DNA of 64,000 nt, taken from NCBI GenBank assembly GCA_037903475.1, contig JBAJFG010000309.1, positions 1,550,001-1,614,000 on the forward strand. The letters are read 5' to 3'. Below the pieces are notes generated by a model. That model did no database searches. It was not told the DNA's origin and saw only the letters and a list, made by a program, of their open reading frames with translations. Each line of letters opens with the position of its first letter. The first letter of the stretch is position 1. A program made the position numbers and the translations under genes. Shown in pieces: positions 11,801 through 23,800 of the stretch. Origin of the DNA: Ancylostoma caninum. Taxonomy: Eukaryota; Nematoda; Chromadorea; Rhabditida; Ancylostomatidae.

Positions 11801-14800
11801 TCGACTCAGCAAACTAGTACGTCAAACTTGTACATAATCGCTAATCGCATTGCGTTGGTTTCCATCCAACATCTCGAGATCGTTTCTCAGAACGGGTGCT
11901 TTGTATTGTGTAGATAAATGAAGTTAATTTCTCAAACTTTGTGCACAGAAGTTGCAGTGGCATGCTGGTGATAAGGTTGAGGGACGGGGTTGGAAAAGTA
12001 GGATTACTCGAAATGGAGGCGTAAAGCCTTCATAGCAGACTAGTATCATGAATATTGGAAATTCGCAGTAAGCCCTTTGCTTTTCTGAAGAGTTTTTCCA
12101 TCAAATTGAAGGCTGGAGACGTGCCACAAAATTGTAGCGATCTGTCTACGTCAGCAGGTATTCTCAGACAATGTGCGGGTGAACCGCGGTACCAATATTT
12201 GGCGTAGGCAACTCTACAGTCGACCAAGTAATTGAGCGGGGTCATTAAATTATCTACGAGCGGTGAGCCTGCAGAAAGTCTGCCGTTACCCCGCTGAAAT
12301 GATAACGTGGCGAGCTGACAACGGCAGCAATGCTTACTGGCGAAGTATGAATGAAATTTTAGCAATCTCAAATTTAGCGACGGTAGGTGCCTGCTGATGG
12401 TGCTCGAGAATGATTATGAGAGCGAAGGTGCTGTTGAAAATGACTACTCGATTATTCGAATAATCGAATAATCGAATGAACCCACCCCGAATATTCGAAT
12501 ATTTGAATAATCGAATAATTAAGAGTGATCGAATATTCGAATATTCGAATAAACGAATATTTTGAAAACGTCGAATATTCGAATATTCGAATAATCCGAA
12601 TATTCTGATTTTTCGAATATTCGAATGTTTCGAATAAACGAATATTCGAATATTCGAATAATTATTCGAATATTATTCGATTCGGTCAACACTCTAGATG
12701 TAGTGGACTCCGCGGTGGGACTCATCTTCATCTGGTTCCATTGGTTACGATGACGATGCAGTCGGCAGTGCCAAAAGAGAGACTTAGACGGTATTTTTAG
12801 GACCAGCGCCTTCCACTGGCAGTCCCGCAGCCTATGGGTGAGATATTGTTTACGAGTTTTTCAGGCTGCAAACCATACGGAGCAGAATTACCACTCTACC
12901 ACCTTCCTGCGCCACTATTCAGAGATTTGTCACGAGTAGACATTATCACATTGGCGACATTGAAAATTCCGCGAGAGGTTCTGCAGCATCGAGGCGATAG
13001 CATAGTAATAATGTTTAGTCGGCCGCCTTCTCACCTCGAACACCCTAAGAGCGTATCCTTTGTCTGATCTCCGACTCGATTCTGCAGCCGCGGAATCTGT
13101 TTATTTCCCCAGTGGGCGGTACTCACTATACCTATGATAAACACGTTATCATATGCTATTATGATTGTGTCAGTAACCAACCATGTATGTGATTAATCAA
13201 ACACCAGTCTGGCCGTTCTGCTGAAGCCGGGTTCCCTCAGAAACCTTGATGCTAGCATATTTTCATTAGCCACAAATGGGATTATTGCAGGTGGAACAGA
13301 CACTATCCACAAAGGAACATTTTACTGCCGCCAATGTCTCACGGAACCATTGACCCATTATGGACAGCTCCTTTCCAACCATATGTGCTAGCGCATTTCT
13401 GTTTGCTGTGGTGGACGTAAATAGTAAAATGTGACCGAATCTGTGCAAATTGGAGTTGGACCTGAACACTGGCGCACCCTCATGACACCGTTGGACCCAA
13501 CTCCAGGCGTTTCTCCACTTTTGAGCACCGTCGCGTCACTCTCACAGCTGCTGAACCATTCAGTGGCAACTCTCCCATTATCGTTCGTCGGCGTACCTCT
13601 ACCATACACTCGGCCTATTTTTCTTATAATCGTCCCCTACATGTGCGCTGGCGCAATTCTCATCGGTGCCATTCCTCGTCACCTGGTCCCTCCTCATCGT
13701 TATAAAGGCATCCTACCCATCTCTTTCCTTTTACATGGTCCTGCAATCACTCCTATTTCATTCATTCCGACTGTGGTGAAAACAATTGTCGGCCATTAAC
13801 ATGTCTGAACATAACCGAAGTAGACCAAAACACTCAAGGTTAAAATTGAAATTTGCGACCTTTTCGTACATAACTCAATGCGCTGAACACGATGGTGTAG
13901 GATTTCCTATTTTCGATGTCTGGTTCTAATGCACAGACAAAGTGCCAGTTAATGAGAAGTAAGACTCAGAAGCATGCTAGAAGTACGATTCTCAATGTGT
14001 TCTAACTAACTTCCACTGTCCTCAATATTTACAAAGAGTGCGAGCGCACCTATGGAGGACAGAGATGTCGGATCGAGTAGCGTTGAAAACGTCAGAATAT
14101 CTGTTCCCGATTGGGAGGAGGGTGCGCTGGCGCCCATTACTGCGGAAACGCCAAGATACGCATCCATCGATGGAGGGTTGTTCTGAAGCCCGCTGTTGTG
14201 CTGAACGCCACGACATTGGTCAGCCGATGAAAGACGAGTTTTCTAGCTTGAGAAAGGAAGGACCACTCCATCAAAGAATAACTCCCGAAATATTGAGATA
14301 TTTGACGATCGCTGGAGAAAGGGCATGACGATCGAAGCATTGGGGCCCCTAACCAGGTACAATCGCGTCTTCACCGAGAATATTAGGCTATTGAAAAATT
14401 GTCGGGTTTTTAACGTTGGATTTGATTGATCGTATATTACAATCAACTCATATCGTAACATTATTGATCGAGATAATGAGCTTTTCTATCAGCGCACAAT
14501 CTTCATCTTCTAGTTATACCATCCCATCCGTCAGGAATGAATCTAGTCTCTTTGAGGCACTGTGATAAGAGAATGCTTGCTCGCACATTTGGAGAAAGGA
14601 TGGAGACGGGTTCAGTGCTGTGATAAGGGTGCGCCTGCACAAAGAAGTGCAAACATGACAGGAGAAGGGTCCACAATGTGGTGAAGGTGCCCCAGCTTCC
14701 GAATGTGAAGAACAACAGGAGGCGGGTCCAATGCTGTGATAGGGGTGCGCTTGCACCCAGAACTGCAAAAATGAGAGGAGATGGGTCCACAATGTGGTGA

Positions 14801-17800
14801 AGGTGCGCCAGCTTCCGAATATAAATAACAATAGAGACAGATTCTCGAAATATTGGGGAACAAAAGGAGGCATGTTCAACGCTACGATGAGGGTGCGCCC
14901 GCTTCCAGAAACGGGGAGAAGCCTGGAGACGGGTGCAAATTTGTGATAAATGTGCGCTGAAATCTAAGAAATAGAACTGGACACATCCAGTAGCCAAGAC
15001 GAGAGGGGAAATTAACAAATCCCAGGGTATGCTGGTTGTTTCCACTAACGTACACGGATGACTCTACCAGCACTCCGAACTCTTCCATATTTCTACCATG
15101 AGTCCATTATTATGGGTGCCCGATGTGTTCACTAAGTTTCGACAAGGCCGCGCCCTCTTTAACTCCTCGATATTCCATCCAGGAGCCTTGGTGGAGTCAT
15201 CCGTAGTAGAAGGTAGACACAACTAGCATAGCCCCAGATGTGTTCCACTGTGTGAGCCAGATATGTTACACCGAAGTTTGTGAGATGTGAGGAAATGATG
15301 GGAGAAAGGTCTAACGCTGTAATTACGGTGCGCTAACTTCTAAAATTGGGAAAACGGCGCGTTGGCGTCTAGCAGTGGAGAAGACGGTGCACACCATGAC
15401 CACAAATGTGGAAGAGTTGCACGGGAGCACAGTAATGGGGAGAACGCTAATGGGGTGGTCCACGATATGTAGGATGTGCTGGCGCCCAGTAGTTGGAGGC
15501 AATACTTGGATTTGGCCCCGCCGCTCATTTGTCTTCCTACGTGCGTGTCTTTAGACCTCACTATCTCCCATAATTCTACATTCTTTTCATGTATGCCTAA
15601 AGCGACCACCTCAGACAATTTCGAGGCAAATCCCGTTCCGTCTGCTGGCAAAACCCCGACCTGACCTTTGAACGAGGACCCGCAGCGGGCACAGCGGAAG
15701 GAACTGCGTATGTTGCGAGTTGAATGCGCTGTCGGGGGAATAGCGGGTCAAACGCAGAATCATTCGGGCTGATGCACAACCGTCGAGGTTTGGCCCGCAA
15801 CATGAGGAGCGTAGGCATCAACCCGCTTTTCGCGTCCACTGACCGCCAACTAATATCTCCAGAGAGCGGTTTTAATGAGAATGTATCTCGGCTCAACGAT
15901 TATGAAATGAACAGGAGAACAGGAGATAACAGGGTGCAGCAGGTGGTGAATATTGACCAGTAGAGCTTAGTACGTAGTAGTCATGCTGGGAGAGGACTTA
16001 GTCCCGAGAGCGGGGTAGGATTCAACGCTGCATCGCACGTATACTACGTGTACTAGTGTGCTCCGGTGATGATCTGGTGTTGCTCCAATAGGTGAAGGAG
16101 ATCACCTCAAGATGTTGAATGTAGATGCGCACTGCGTCATCAACTATCCCCTTAACATCGTAACCTTTTGTGAATTTTCAATTTTGAAGAAAAAAAGTTG
16201 TGTCAAAACTGTATTCGCAATGGCTTTCTGCAGAAATCAAGCCGGTCTCCAGAAACATAAGGGTGATGGGGTAATTTTCTATTCAATCGATTGCCAGTGA
16301 AATAAGTGTCCGTAGATGGGCTCTAATGCGTCCTCAAACACTGCGAGAGAAGAGGAGGGAGAGGAGGGGGAGGGGAGGGAACCGCTTGACTTGCAATTTT
16401 ATGGATAAAGCTGTGAGTGATGGGAGGGTATGGATTCCCTCTACATTTGATGCGGCTTGTACGCTCGATTTCGTTCCGTTCCGATGGATCGACATAGCCT
16501 TCCAACTGGCCCGGGCGGAATGGTTGGTTGGTGATAGTACTCTGATGTTTAGTGGCAATACATTAGGCAAGAGAATGTGTTCGGCAATACATTTTACAGG
16601 ATAAAATTTTGCTTGGTAATACATTTTACGGGAGAATGATTCAAGAGCCTGTTTGGCAATACAAAAGGCGAGAGAATCTGTCGGCGATACATTTGACGAG
16701 GTTTGCTTGTCGAGGCAAATGCTAAGGTTTGCGTGGCGAAATATTCTATGGATGTTTTGATAAGGTGTTCATTTCATTTTTAGTTGGAGGCTTAGCCATC
16801 GAAGGTGTGGACTCGGATGGCTCAGCTGGTAAGGTAGCAGACTCTGGAGATTGATATCATGGCACCATTCCTGATGATATCGAGATTTTTGCGCGATTGA
16901 TAACCGATTTTTTTGACGATACAATTGGCAAGGTCCTTGTGGTGATACATCCGACGAGTTTCGCTTGGCACTACATTTTACGGGACTTCTTGTTTGGCAA
17001 TACATTTGACGGGCTTCGTTTGCCTAGGTAGTTGGCAAGCTTGTCTGCGACGTTGTTAACCATACCTGTATCGCAAATGTATCGGCAATGAACATCAGAG
17101 AAAAGTGGGGGAGGCTGGTCCACCGCTGTGATAAGGGTGCGCCGGCATCAAAAAGTGAGGGGGACCGGTCCAACGCTGTGATAATGATGCGCCGGCACCC
17201 AGAAGTGCAGGAAACGGATACTCTGTGGTAAAGGTGCACCGACATCCAGAAGTGTGGAACCGCCTGCAGATCGGTCCCACCATGTGATCAAGATCCGCCG
17301 GCGTCCATTGGTGCGGAAACTCTTGAAGACGGGTTCGTCGTGATAAGGGTGCACCGGCAGTGATATGGAATAGACCTCGACTGTTTTGCTAGAGTCTAAC
17401 AACACATGAAAGCGCCAAATTCCAGAGTTCAGCAGTGAGTGGTGTAACATCTATGTGATTCTGACCCCATCATGTCCCCTTCGGTGTTGTCACCTTATAC
17501 TCATTCCATTCTGTCTGGGGACACCGCATCCTCTTCTTTTATAAGTTCAGAGTATTCTTGTCACCTGCTCAGCCAAAGCAGACATAAGGAATAAGCAATT
17601 TGTGTGGTCATACCATGTTGAATCGGTTACAATATCTACATTTAGCCATTCCTGTCAAGCGAAAGAAAATTTTATCTGAGGAATGAGGTTGGTCTTCTTT
17701 GAATGGTGAAGCGCCAAACTGGGGAGAGCTAAAAAAAAGAAGACATTATTGGAAAATATGGCATGGTTATAAGTCCCTTAGGATCGATACAAAGAAATGC

Positions 17801-20800
17801 GAAGCGAGAATCAGGAGAAGTCTGGAGGTCCGGCGTTAGCCAGGCGGACAGAATGGTTAGTAATAAGTAGAGATGGGGTAGGAGTGCCTTGTTTGTGCTC
17901 CTTACGTAGCCAGAGTATGCTGGCTGAAGACCAGACATCGATTTTGTAACAACCTAATGATTCGCACAGATCTAGCTGTTGACCTGCCATCAAAAACCTA
18001 CGGAGAAATTGCGCGCAACGACTACGCACATGGAAGGTGGCTGTTAGGTATAGCTCGCCAAATCAAAGGAGTTAGATTTCGCAAGTTAGATATTGCAAGG
18101 ATCATGTTTACCATCTTCTTCTTGCAAGCAATGGCTATCACCAAGTAAATGTGACATAGAAGGTGCTCCTGCGGCCTTGGAGCAGGTCTTCAGCTGACAG
18201 CGAGGGAGGATTTAGTTGGCCGCAGGAGGTTGTCCCCGGTCTTGATCCACTCTTTCTCGAATGGTGCCTCAGAGGAGTCCAAGCTCTTGTGGTTAGTAGT
18301 AAACAATTTGGCTTCTAATGGGGTCCAAGGCATTAGCACTGTGGGTGAGATCAGGGCAAACGACCAAATAGTTTCACCTCAGTAGGTTCTAGGATATCTT
18401 TAGACAATATAATATCTGGAAAAATGTGAGAAATCCACGTCACAGAAGGCGGAAACGGACCACGTGGCCCGATCAGGGGGTCAATCTCGTAACGTGGTAA
18501 ATCACTGTGTGCAGCAGTGTCTGCTGTTCCGTGGAAAGAGCACATGTTGTTACATGTCTCCCTGATGAATACCAGCGCCAACTTTCGTCAGTTTTGTCAT
18601 GAATGCAATCATAATTTTATCACGCTCGCTTCGTAGAAGTAGTCATCAGTTGTCAACCTCTCAACCTCTTACATACGTGCCCAAGTTGCGTTTATCTGCA
18701 GGATAAGTATTCGCGGCGCCCATATGCAATTTTCAAAAATGGTTTGCAGAGAACTGCTCTAATGCGAGAGATTTTGCTGCTAATGCTACTGTGACAGCGG
18801 ATCTCCCGTACAAAGAATTTCGGATAGTTGATTGTGAGGGTACACTGAACATTCCCAAGTGGGGATAGGAGGCTAATCAGTGACCAAAGACGACTCCTTG
18901 CCTTTCTTGAGACGTTGTTCAATTGAGGAGGGGGTTTCTTTGACTTTGCTGCGCTAGGAAGATCCATACTTTCTGTTATCGCATTGGTCTGTTCATAGAT
19001 GTGCTCACCCTTCTGCAGATTGTATCCTGCACATCAATCAATTTTTGAGGTGAAATTTCTACGGATGACATCTTCGAGAATAGCATCGTACTAGTCCTTT
19101 GAGTAGAACAACGAGATCGTATATTGTCACAGGTTCAGTTCTGCTGGCCACTTTCAGATTTGACAACATAATGAAAACAACACCAAAGAAAGTAATTGTT
19201 AACTACGTAATGCTTTCCTACGTTGTTACATATATTGAATTCCTAGGTGGCAAATACCAGAAGCTATTCCAGGTAATAGGAAAAGATCACAAAGTACTGT
19301 TTTCTTATGGATGAGTGAGATTGATGCTATGATTGGTTGTGATATTTGCAGGACCTTAGTATACCTTCTAAGAGTGACTACTGCTATAATATCACCTATA
19401 ACACATTTCGTGATGCTCTTATAGGTGAATACGCACGGAGGACAAATGGATCTGTAAGACTTTTTGGAAAAGATTATGATTTGCTGCTAAGAGCTCCAGA
19501 ATTCATCTAACAAATTGACACCATTCTCTAGCGGATGATCAGCTCCGCGTTCTACCGGGCTGATAAAAAACGACAGCTCTTGTGAAGTGATCAATATTTT
19601 CTCGTCTCTATTATTTTTCAATTCTCATTCTGTCCATGAGACACAACATTACTAGTTCTTCTTTATTGCAACTTCTCTTCACTGTTAATCTTAATAATCT
19701 TAATCTTCACATTCTATTGCCTCATGTCTCATGAGCAATTCCATTATAGTTCCTGATTCTTCACCTGTTCCCTCGCCTCTCTCCAAAGCCTATGGTATAG
19801 TTTAATCTTGCTTAACAAAGCGCTCTAACTCGTGAACGGGTGGCGAAAGAGATACAGTCACTAATGATGTAAGCGAGAGGTTTGGACAGTGTTTTTGAGG
19901 TTCCGCAGCTGGACATGCGTTATCCGCAGGCGGTCTGGAGTCGTCGCGGTGAGACAGTGGTTACAAGGTTTTGAGGTTGCATAGCATGCGGAACAGGGTT
20001 GTCCATCTGCTGCAGCTTCGCTCTTCACTTCACACCAGCCTAATCGTCCGGCTGACGCCGGTCTCTCAGGTCTTCTTTTCGAGCTCGCTCGCGTTGCCTC
20101 CATGTGAAGTCTTCCTCACACCACGCCGGCCACTCCACCTTTATTAGGACTCCCGTTTTTTTGTACCTTCGTGCTTTCTGGCAGTGGTGGGCCCTTTCCA
20201 TATCTGTTCAACACTCGGGTGACGTCTTCCCCCCCCCCTTTGAACATGAGCGCTGGATCTGTTTCCATGCGTTTCCCCATTTTGGACGCCGACGCAACCT
20301 TATCACATCGTTGGTCCTGTCCCAGGCGTTTCCTCAACTATGGGCGCCGACGCATTACTCTCACAGCTGTTCATCCGCTCAATGGCAGCTCTCCTGCTAC
20401 CGGGTGCTGGCCCACATCTAACCTTGCCACAGGCCTGTTTCTTATCAAATTCTGCACCATCCGTGCTGCATCAACCCTCATCCGTGTCACTCCTCGTCTG
20501 TCTGGTTCCTCCTCGTTGTTATAAAGACACACTACCCGTCTCCCTCCTTTCATACGATCCTGCTCAGACACTTCATGCAGCCAACCCGCTCTACCATTAC
20601 CGGCCGGGGAATCATCGGGTCGGAGCCCGGCCGTAATGGTAGAGCAGACCGGCCGGCGGTGGGCTTCCGCTCAGCCGAACTGATCCAACTAGTGCGGGAG
20701 TAGCAGCTACCGCTCAAAATCGCGTGCTCAGGGCGAAGATGTTCACGATTACCCCTCAGATGGCAGCAAGTAGTGTTACAACCTCTTGCAGCTTGGCGTA

Positions 20801-23800
20801 CGGTTGCGCAGTGCCTCGCACAGAAGAGCTTTGGGCTCTACGCAGCTGTGGACTCGTAGTGATAAAAAAAAGTAGCAGAAAACAGCAAATTCTCATCAGG
20901 AATTGGAAAAGGTGCCTCATTGCAAACCTCTCACCTGTTTTCGCAATGTTAGCTTTCATCTTCATCTTTCATCACCGATTGGAATTGAACCAACCTGACC
21001 TTAGTTTCTGGCCGTTGAGAGTCAGCTGCTTTATCCACTCGGCCATCCGTGCTTCTGATCTGTGTCCCTCTTTGCTGATACCTTTATCCCTTATCACTAC
21101 CCTACTATCACTAGCCGACCATTCCGCCTGGCGGTCGGCCGGCCGGAAGGTTATCATGGTTGATCGGGCTGGCCGAAAGGTTGTGGTGGTCGACCGGCCG
21201 ACCGGCCATGAAACAGTCCCCGGCCGGTCGTAGGTGTGGTAGAGCGGCCGGCCGGTGATGGGCTGCTGCCCGGCCGGTCGGCACCTACTGGTCGGGGGGG
21301 CTGCCGCACCAAGTGTCTGAGTGTGATCATAAGCTTATCTTATTCATTCGGACAGTGGTGAAAACAACTGCCTGCCCTCAAAGGCGTGTTCGCGACGACG
21401 ACAGAGCGGCCGGCCGGTGATGGGCTGCTGCCCGGCCGGTCGGCACCTACTGGTCGGGGGGGCTGCCGCACCAAGTGTCTGAGTGTGATCATAAGCTTAT
21501 CTTATTCATTCGGACAGTGGTGAAAACAACTGCCTGCCCTCAAAGGCGTGTTCGCGACGACAGTTCCAGTTTCTCTGCATCATAGTCTGTGTTCGTTTCA
21601 CATTTAGGATGTGCTGAGTCTGTACTTCACCACCCGCACCTCACCAGGGAAGGATACTAGGGGTGTCCGACAACACGTGACGAAATGTACATTGTCATAT
21701 GCAGTTTTTCATGGTGATCTCAAATCCGTTATCTTTATCTGCTGTCCCTGGTCAGCTCGGAGTCGAGGATTTTGGATTTTTACTGCCTTTAACTTGTCTG
21801 CAGTTGACAGAAGCGCCCTAAAACTTACCATATTTTCGTACATAACTCAATGCGCTGAACACGATGGTGTAGGTATTTTCCGTGTTTGGTGGCTGGTTCT
21901 CGTGCACACATAGACACACACACACATGAACTGCCAATTAAGAAGAGGTAAGATAGTTTCTGTGCCAGAAAAGTTACTACAGGGATAAGTGGCTTGTGGC
22001 AGCCAATCCTCATCAGCGACTACACATTTAGGGCTGGGCATACCTGCAGCGACGGCGATTTGGGCCCGTAGTAAAGCTTCATGGCAGCATGTACATTCGA
22101 TCAATTTTCACGTACGGCGTGTCCGATTTACCGTGGCAATGATCAAATACTCCTCTCCAACGCGAATTGCGCCCATCGCCCTAAAGGTGATGTGCGATGA
22201 TCGCACTGGACACTTTACTACGGGCCTTGGTCGCCACGCGATTTAACTTGCAAATATCACAAAAGCTACTATGGTCATTCCAAGCGCCTTCATTTTCAGA
22301 AGCAATAGTCCCATTATTAATATAGCACTTCCAAAAAACGACACGTTGGGGGAAAAAGGGTTTGGATGATGGGAAATAGTGGTGCAGTTTTAGAGATATG
22401 AAGGTATGTTGATCCTTCTGAAATGTTTCGGCTTCTGTGTTCCTGTATGTTTTCCTTTCTCAATCAGCTGTGGGGACACCTCATTGGAACTTCTTAAGCT
22501 TTGGAACTCAAGCGTATTTTCCAATAACAAAGCATGGTGTTAATTGTATGGTGGAACATGGCACTAGGGCAGTTGTTGTTAGTTGAATTTGACTGAGCTC
22601 AGCATAAGAGAACCAGTGTTCCGTTTTCTGCAAAACTTCTCATTACTTCATATTCTGGGTAAATCTACAGAGCCAGAATTATACTCGAAACATTATCGTA
22701 TTCGTGTGTGAAAACGACTTAGTGAAAGTTACGAAAACATGTGGGGACATGAAGTCATTCATGTGTGGAGATGAAGTTGAATGCACAGTATATTCATAAT
22801 ACAAAATGACCAAAAAGACGAGAATTTACCTACATTGAGAACAACAAAGTTTCGGACATATGTGACGATTACCCTAAGAATTTTTCATATTCTAGCAAGT
22901 AGTCTAGGAGATGCTTATTATGATCATTTGGATGTAAATAATTTGAATACACTTCCTTTTTCGAATAGTCGACATTTCGAACAACTCGATTTTTCACTCG
23001 TTTGGAATAGTCGATAATTCGAATAGTTCAATTTTTAAGCTTTTTCGAATAGTCGTTATTTCGAGTTGCTCGAAAGTCGATTTATTCGAAACTCGACTCC
23101 ATTTCACTCGGTCGAGTCAAATCTCTAATAGCGACGTTGCTTTCTGGTGCTCCGATGTCGGCTCTTCCTATCATGACTTATAATAACGGGCTTACTTCGT
23201 CTGTCACGTGTGTGTGTGTGTCAGAAACGAAATTCCCTGATTGGCCAGTGATGGTGATTACGAGGTCAACAAGATGATAGGGACGGGTATGGTGAGGTTC
23301 AAAGAATGAGGAGAAGCTCTAAAGGATGGGGAAGTGGAGAGCGGTGAGTGCACCGCGGTGTGGAGGGTGCGCCGGCGTCCAAAAGTGGGGAAACGCCTGG
23401 AGTCGGGTCCAACGGCGTGATAAGGGTGCGCCGGCGTCCAAAAGTGGGGAAACGCCTGGAGTCGGGTCCAACGGTGTGATAAGGGTGCGCCGGCGTCCAA
23501 AAGTGGGGAAACGCCTGGAGTCGGGTCCAACGGTGTGATAAGGGTGCGCCGGCGTCCAAAAGTGGGGAAACGCCTGAAAGGTGTGATAAGGAAACGCCTG
23601 GAGACGGGTCCAACGGCGTGATGAGGGTGCGCCGGCGTCCAAAAGTGGGGAAACGCCTGGAGTCGGGTCCAACGGTGTGATAAGGGTGCGCCGGCGCCGA
23701 AAAGTGGGGAAACGCCTGGAGACGGGTCCAACGGCGTGATGAGGGTGCGCCGGCGTCCAAAAGTGGGGAAACGCCTGGAGTCGGGTCCAACGGTGTGATA

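Larger units (their letters stand above)
8869..19157 (+). other. M13 intron (10.3 kb) rich in repeats
   Basis: Holds a short tandem repeat (GTGAAAGGCAGGGTTCAATA) at 8978-9090, TTCGAA arrays (9655-9890, 12430-12690), the GGGCTGACCGCGG element (10193-10921) and its second copy (12168-12390), composite-repeat copies (13203-13965, 14535-15000, 15330-15490, 17084-17880) and GTTTGGCAATACATTTTACG repeats (16540-17030). I see no recognised gene; frames at 17957-18148 (+) and 18692-18967 (-) have no family I know. Confidence 0.75.
20036..21945 (+). repeat. Composite 59-bp repeat, copy 3, interrupted by GC-rich and MITE insertions
   Basis: The terminus (20036-20100) contains CGTCCGGCTGACGCCGG. Array units lie at about 20205-20345. 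The arm (20380-20575) is alignable to copies 1 and 2 (GGTTCCTCCTCGTTGTTATA). The arm resumes at CATTCGGACAGTGGTGAAAA (21346, and again at 21508) and at TTTTCGTACATAACTCAATG (21833), ending ACATGAACTGCCAATTAAGA. The interruptions are the palindrome and GGCCGG region (20588-21340) and part of the AGGTGCGG MITE (21543-21647). Confidence 0.65.

Noticed and set aside
16825..16910. A-box-like TGGCTCAGCTGG as a tRNA
   Set aside because: No B box or cloverleaf follows; a chance or highly decayed match.
17957..18148. 63-codon frame as an M13 or other exon
   Set aside because: It lies between exons a and b, which join directly by phase and by similarity, leaving no room for it in the M13 protein; no other family recognised.
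23258..23790. Overlapping open frames of 117-163 codons on the minus strand with Pro-rich repeats
   Set aside because: They lie wholly in the 59-bp minisatellite, and equivalent frames exist in other phases and on the other strand. The peptide repeats because the DNA repeats.
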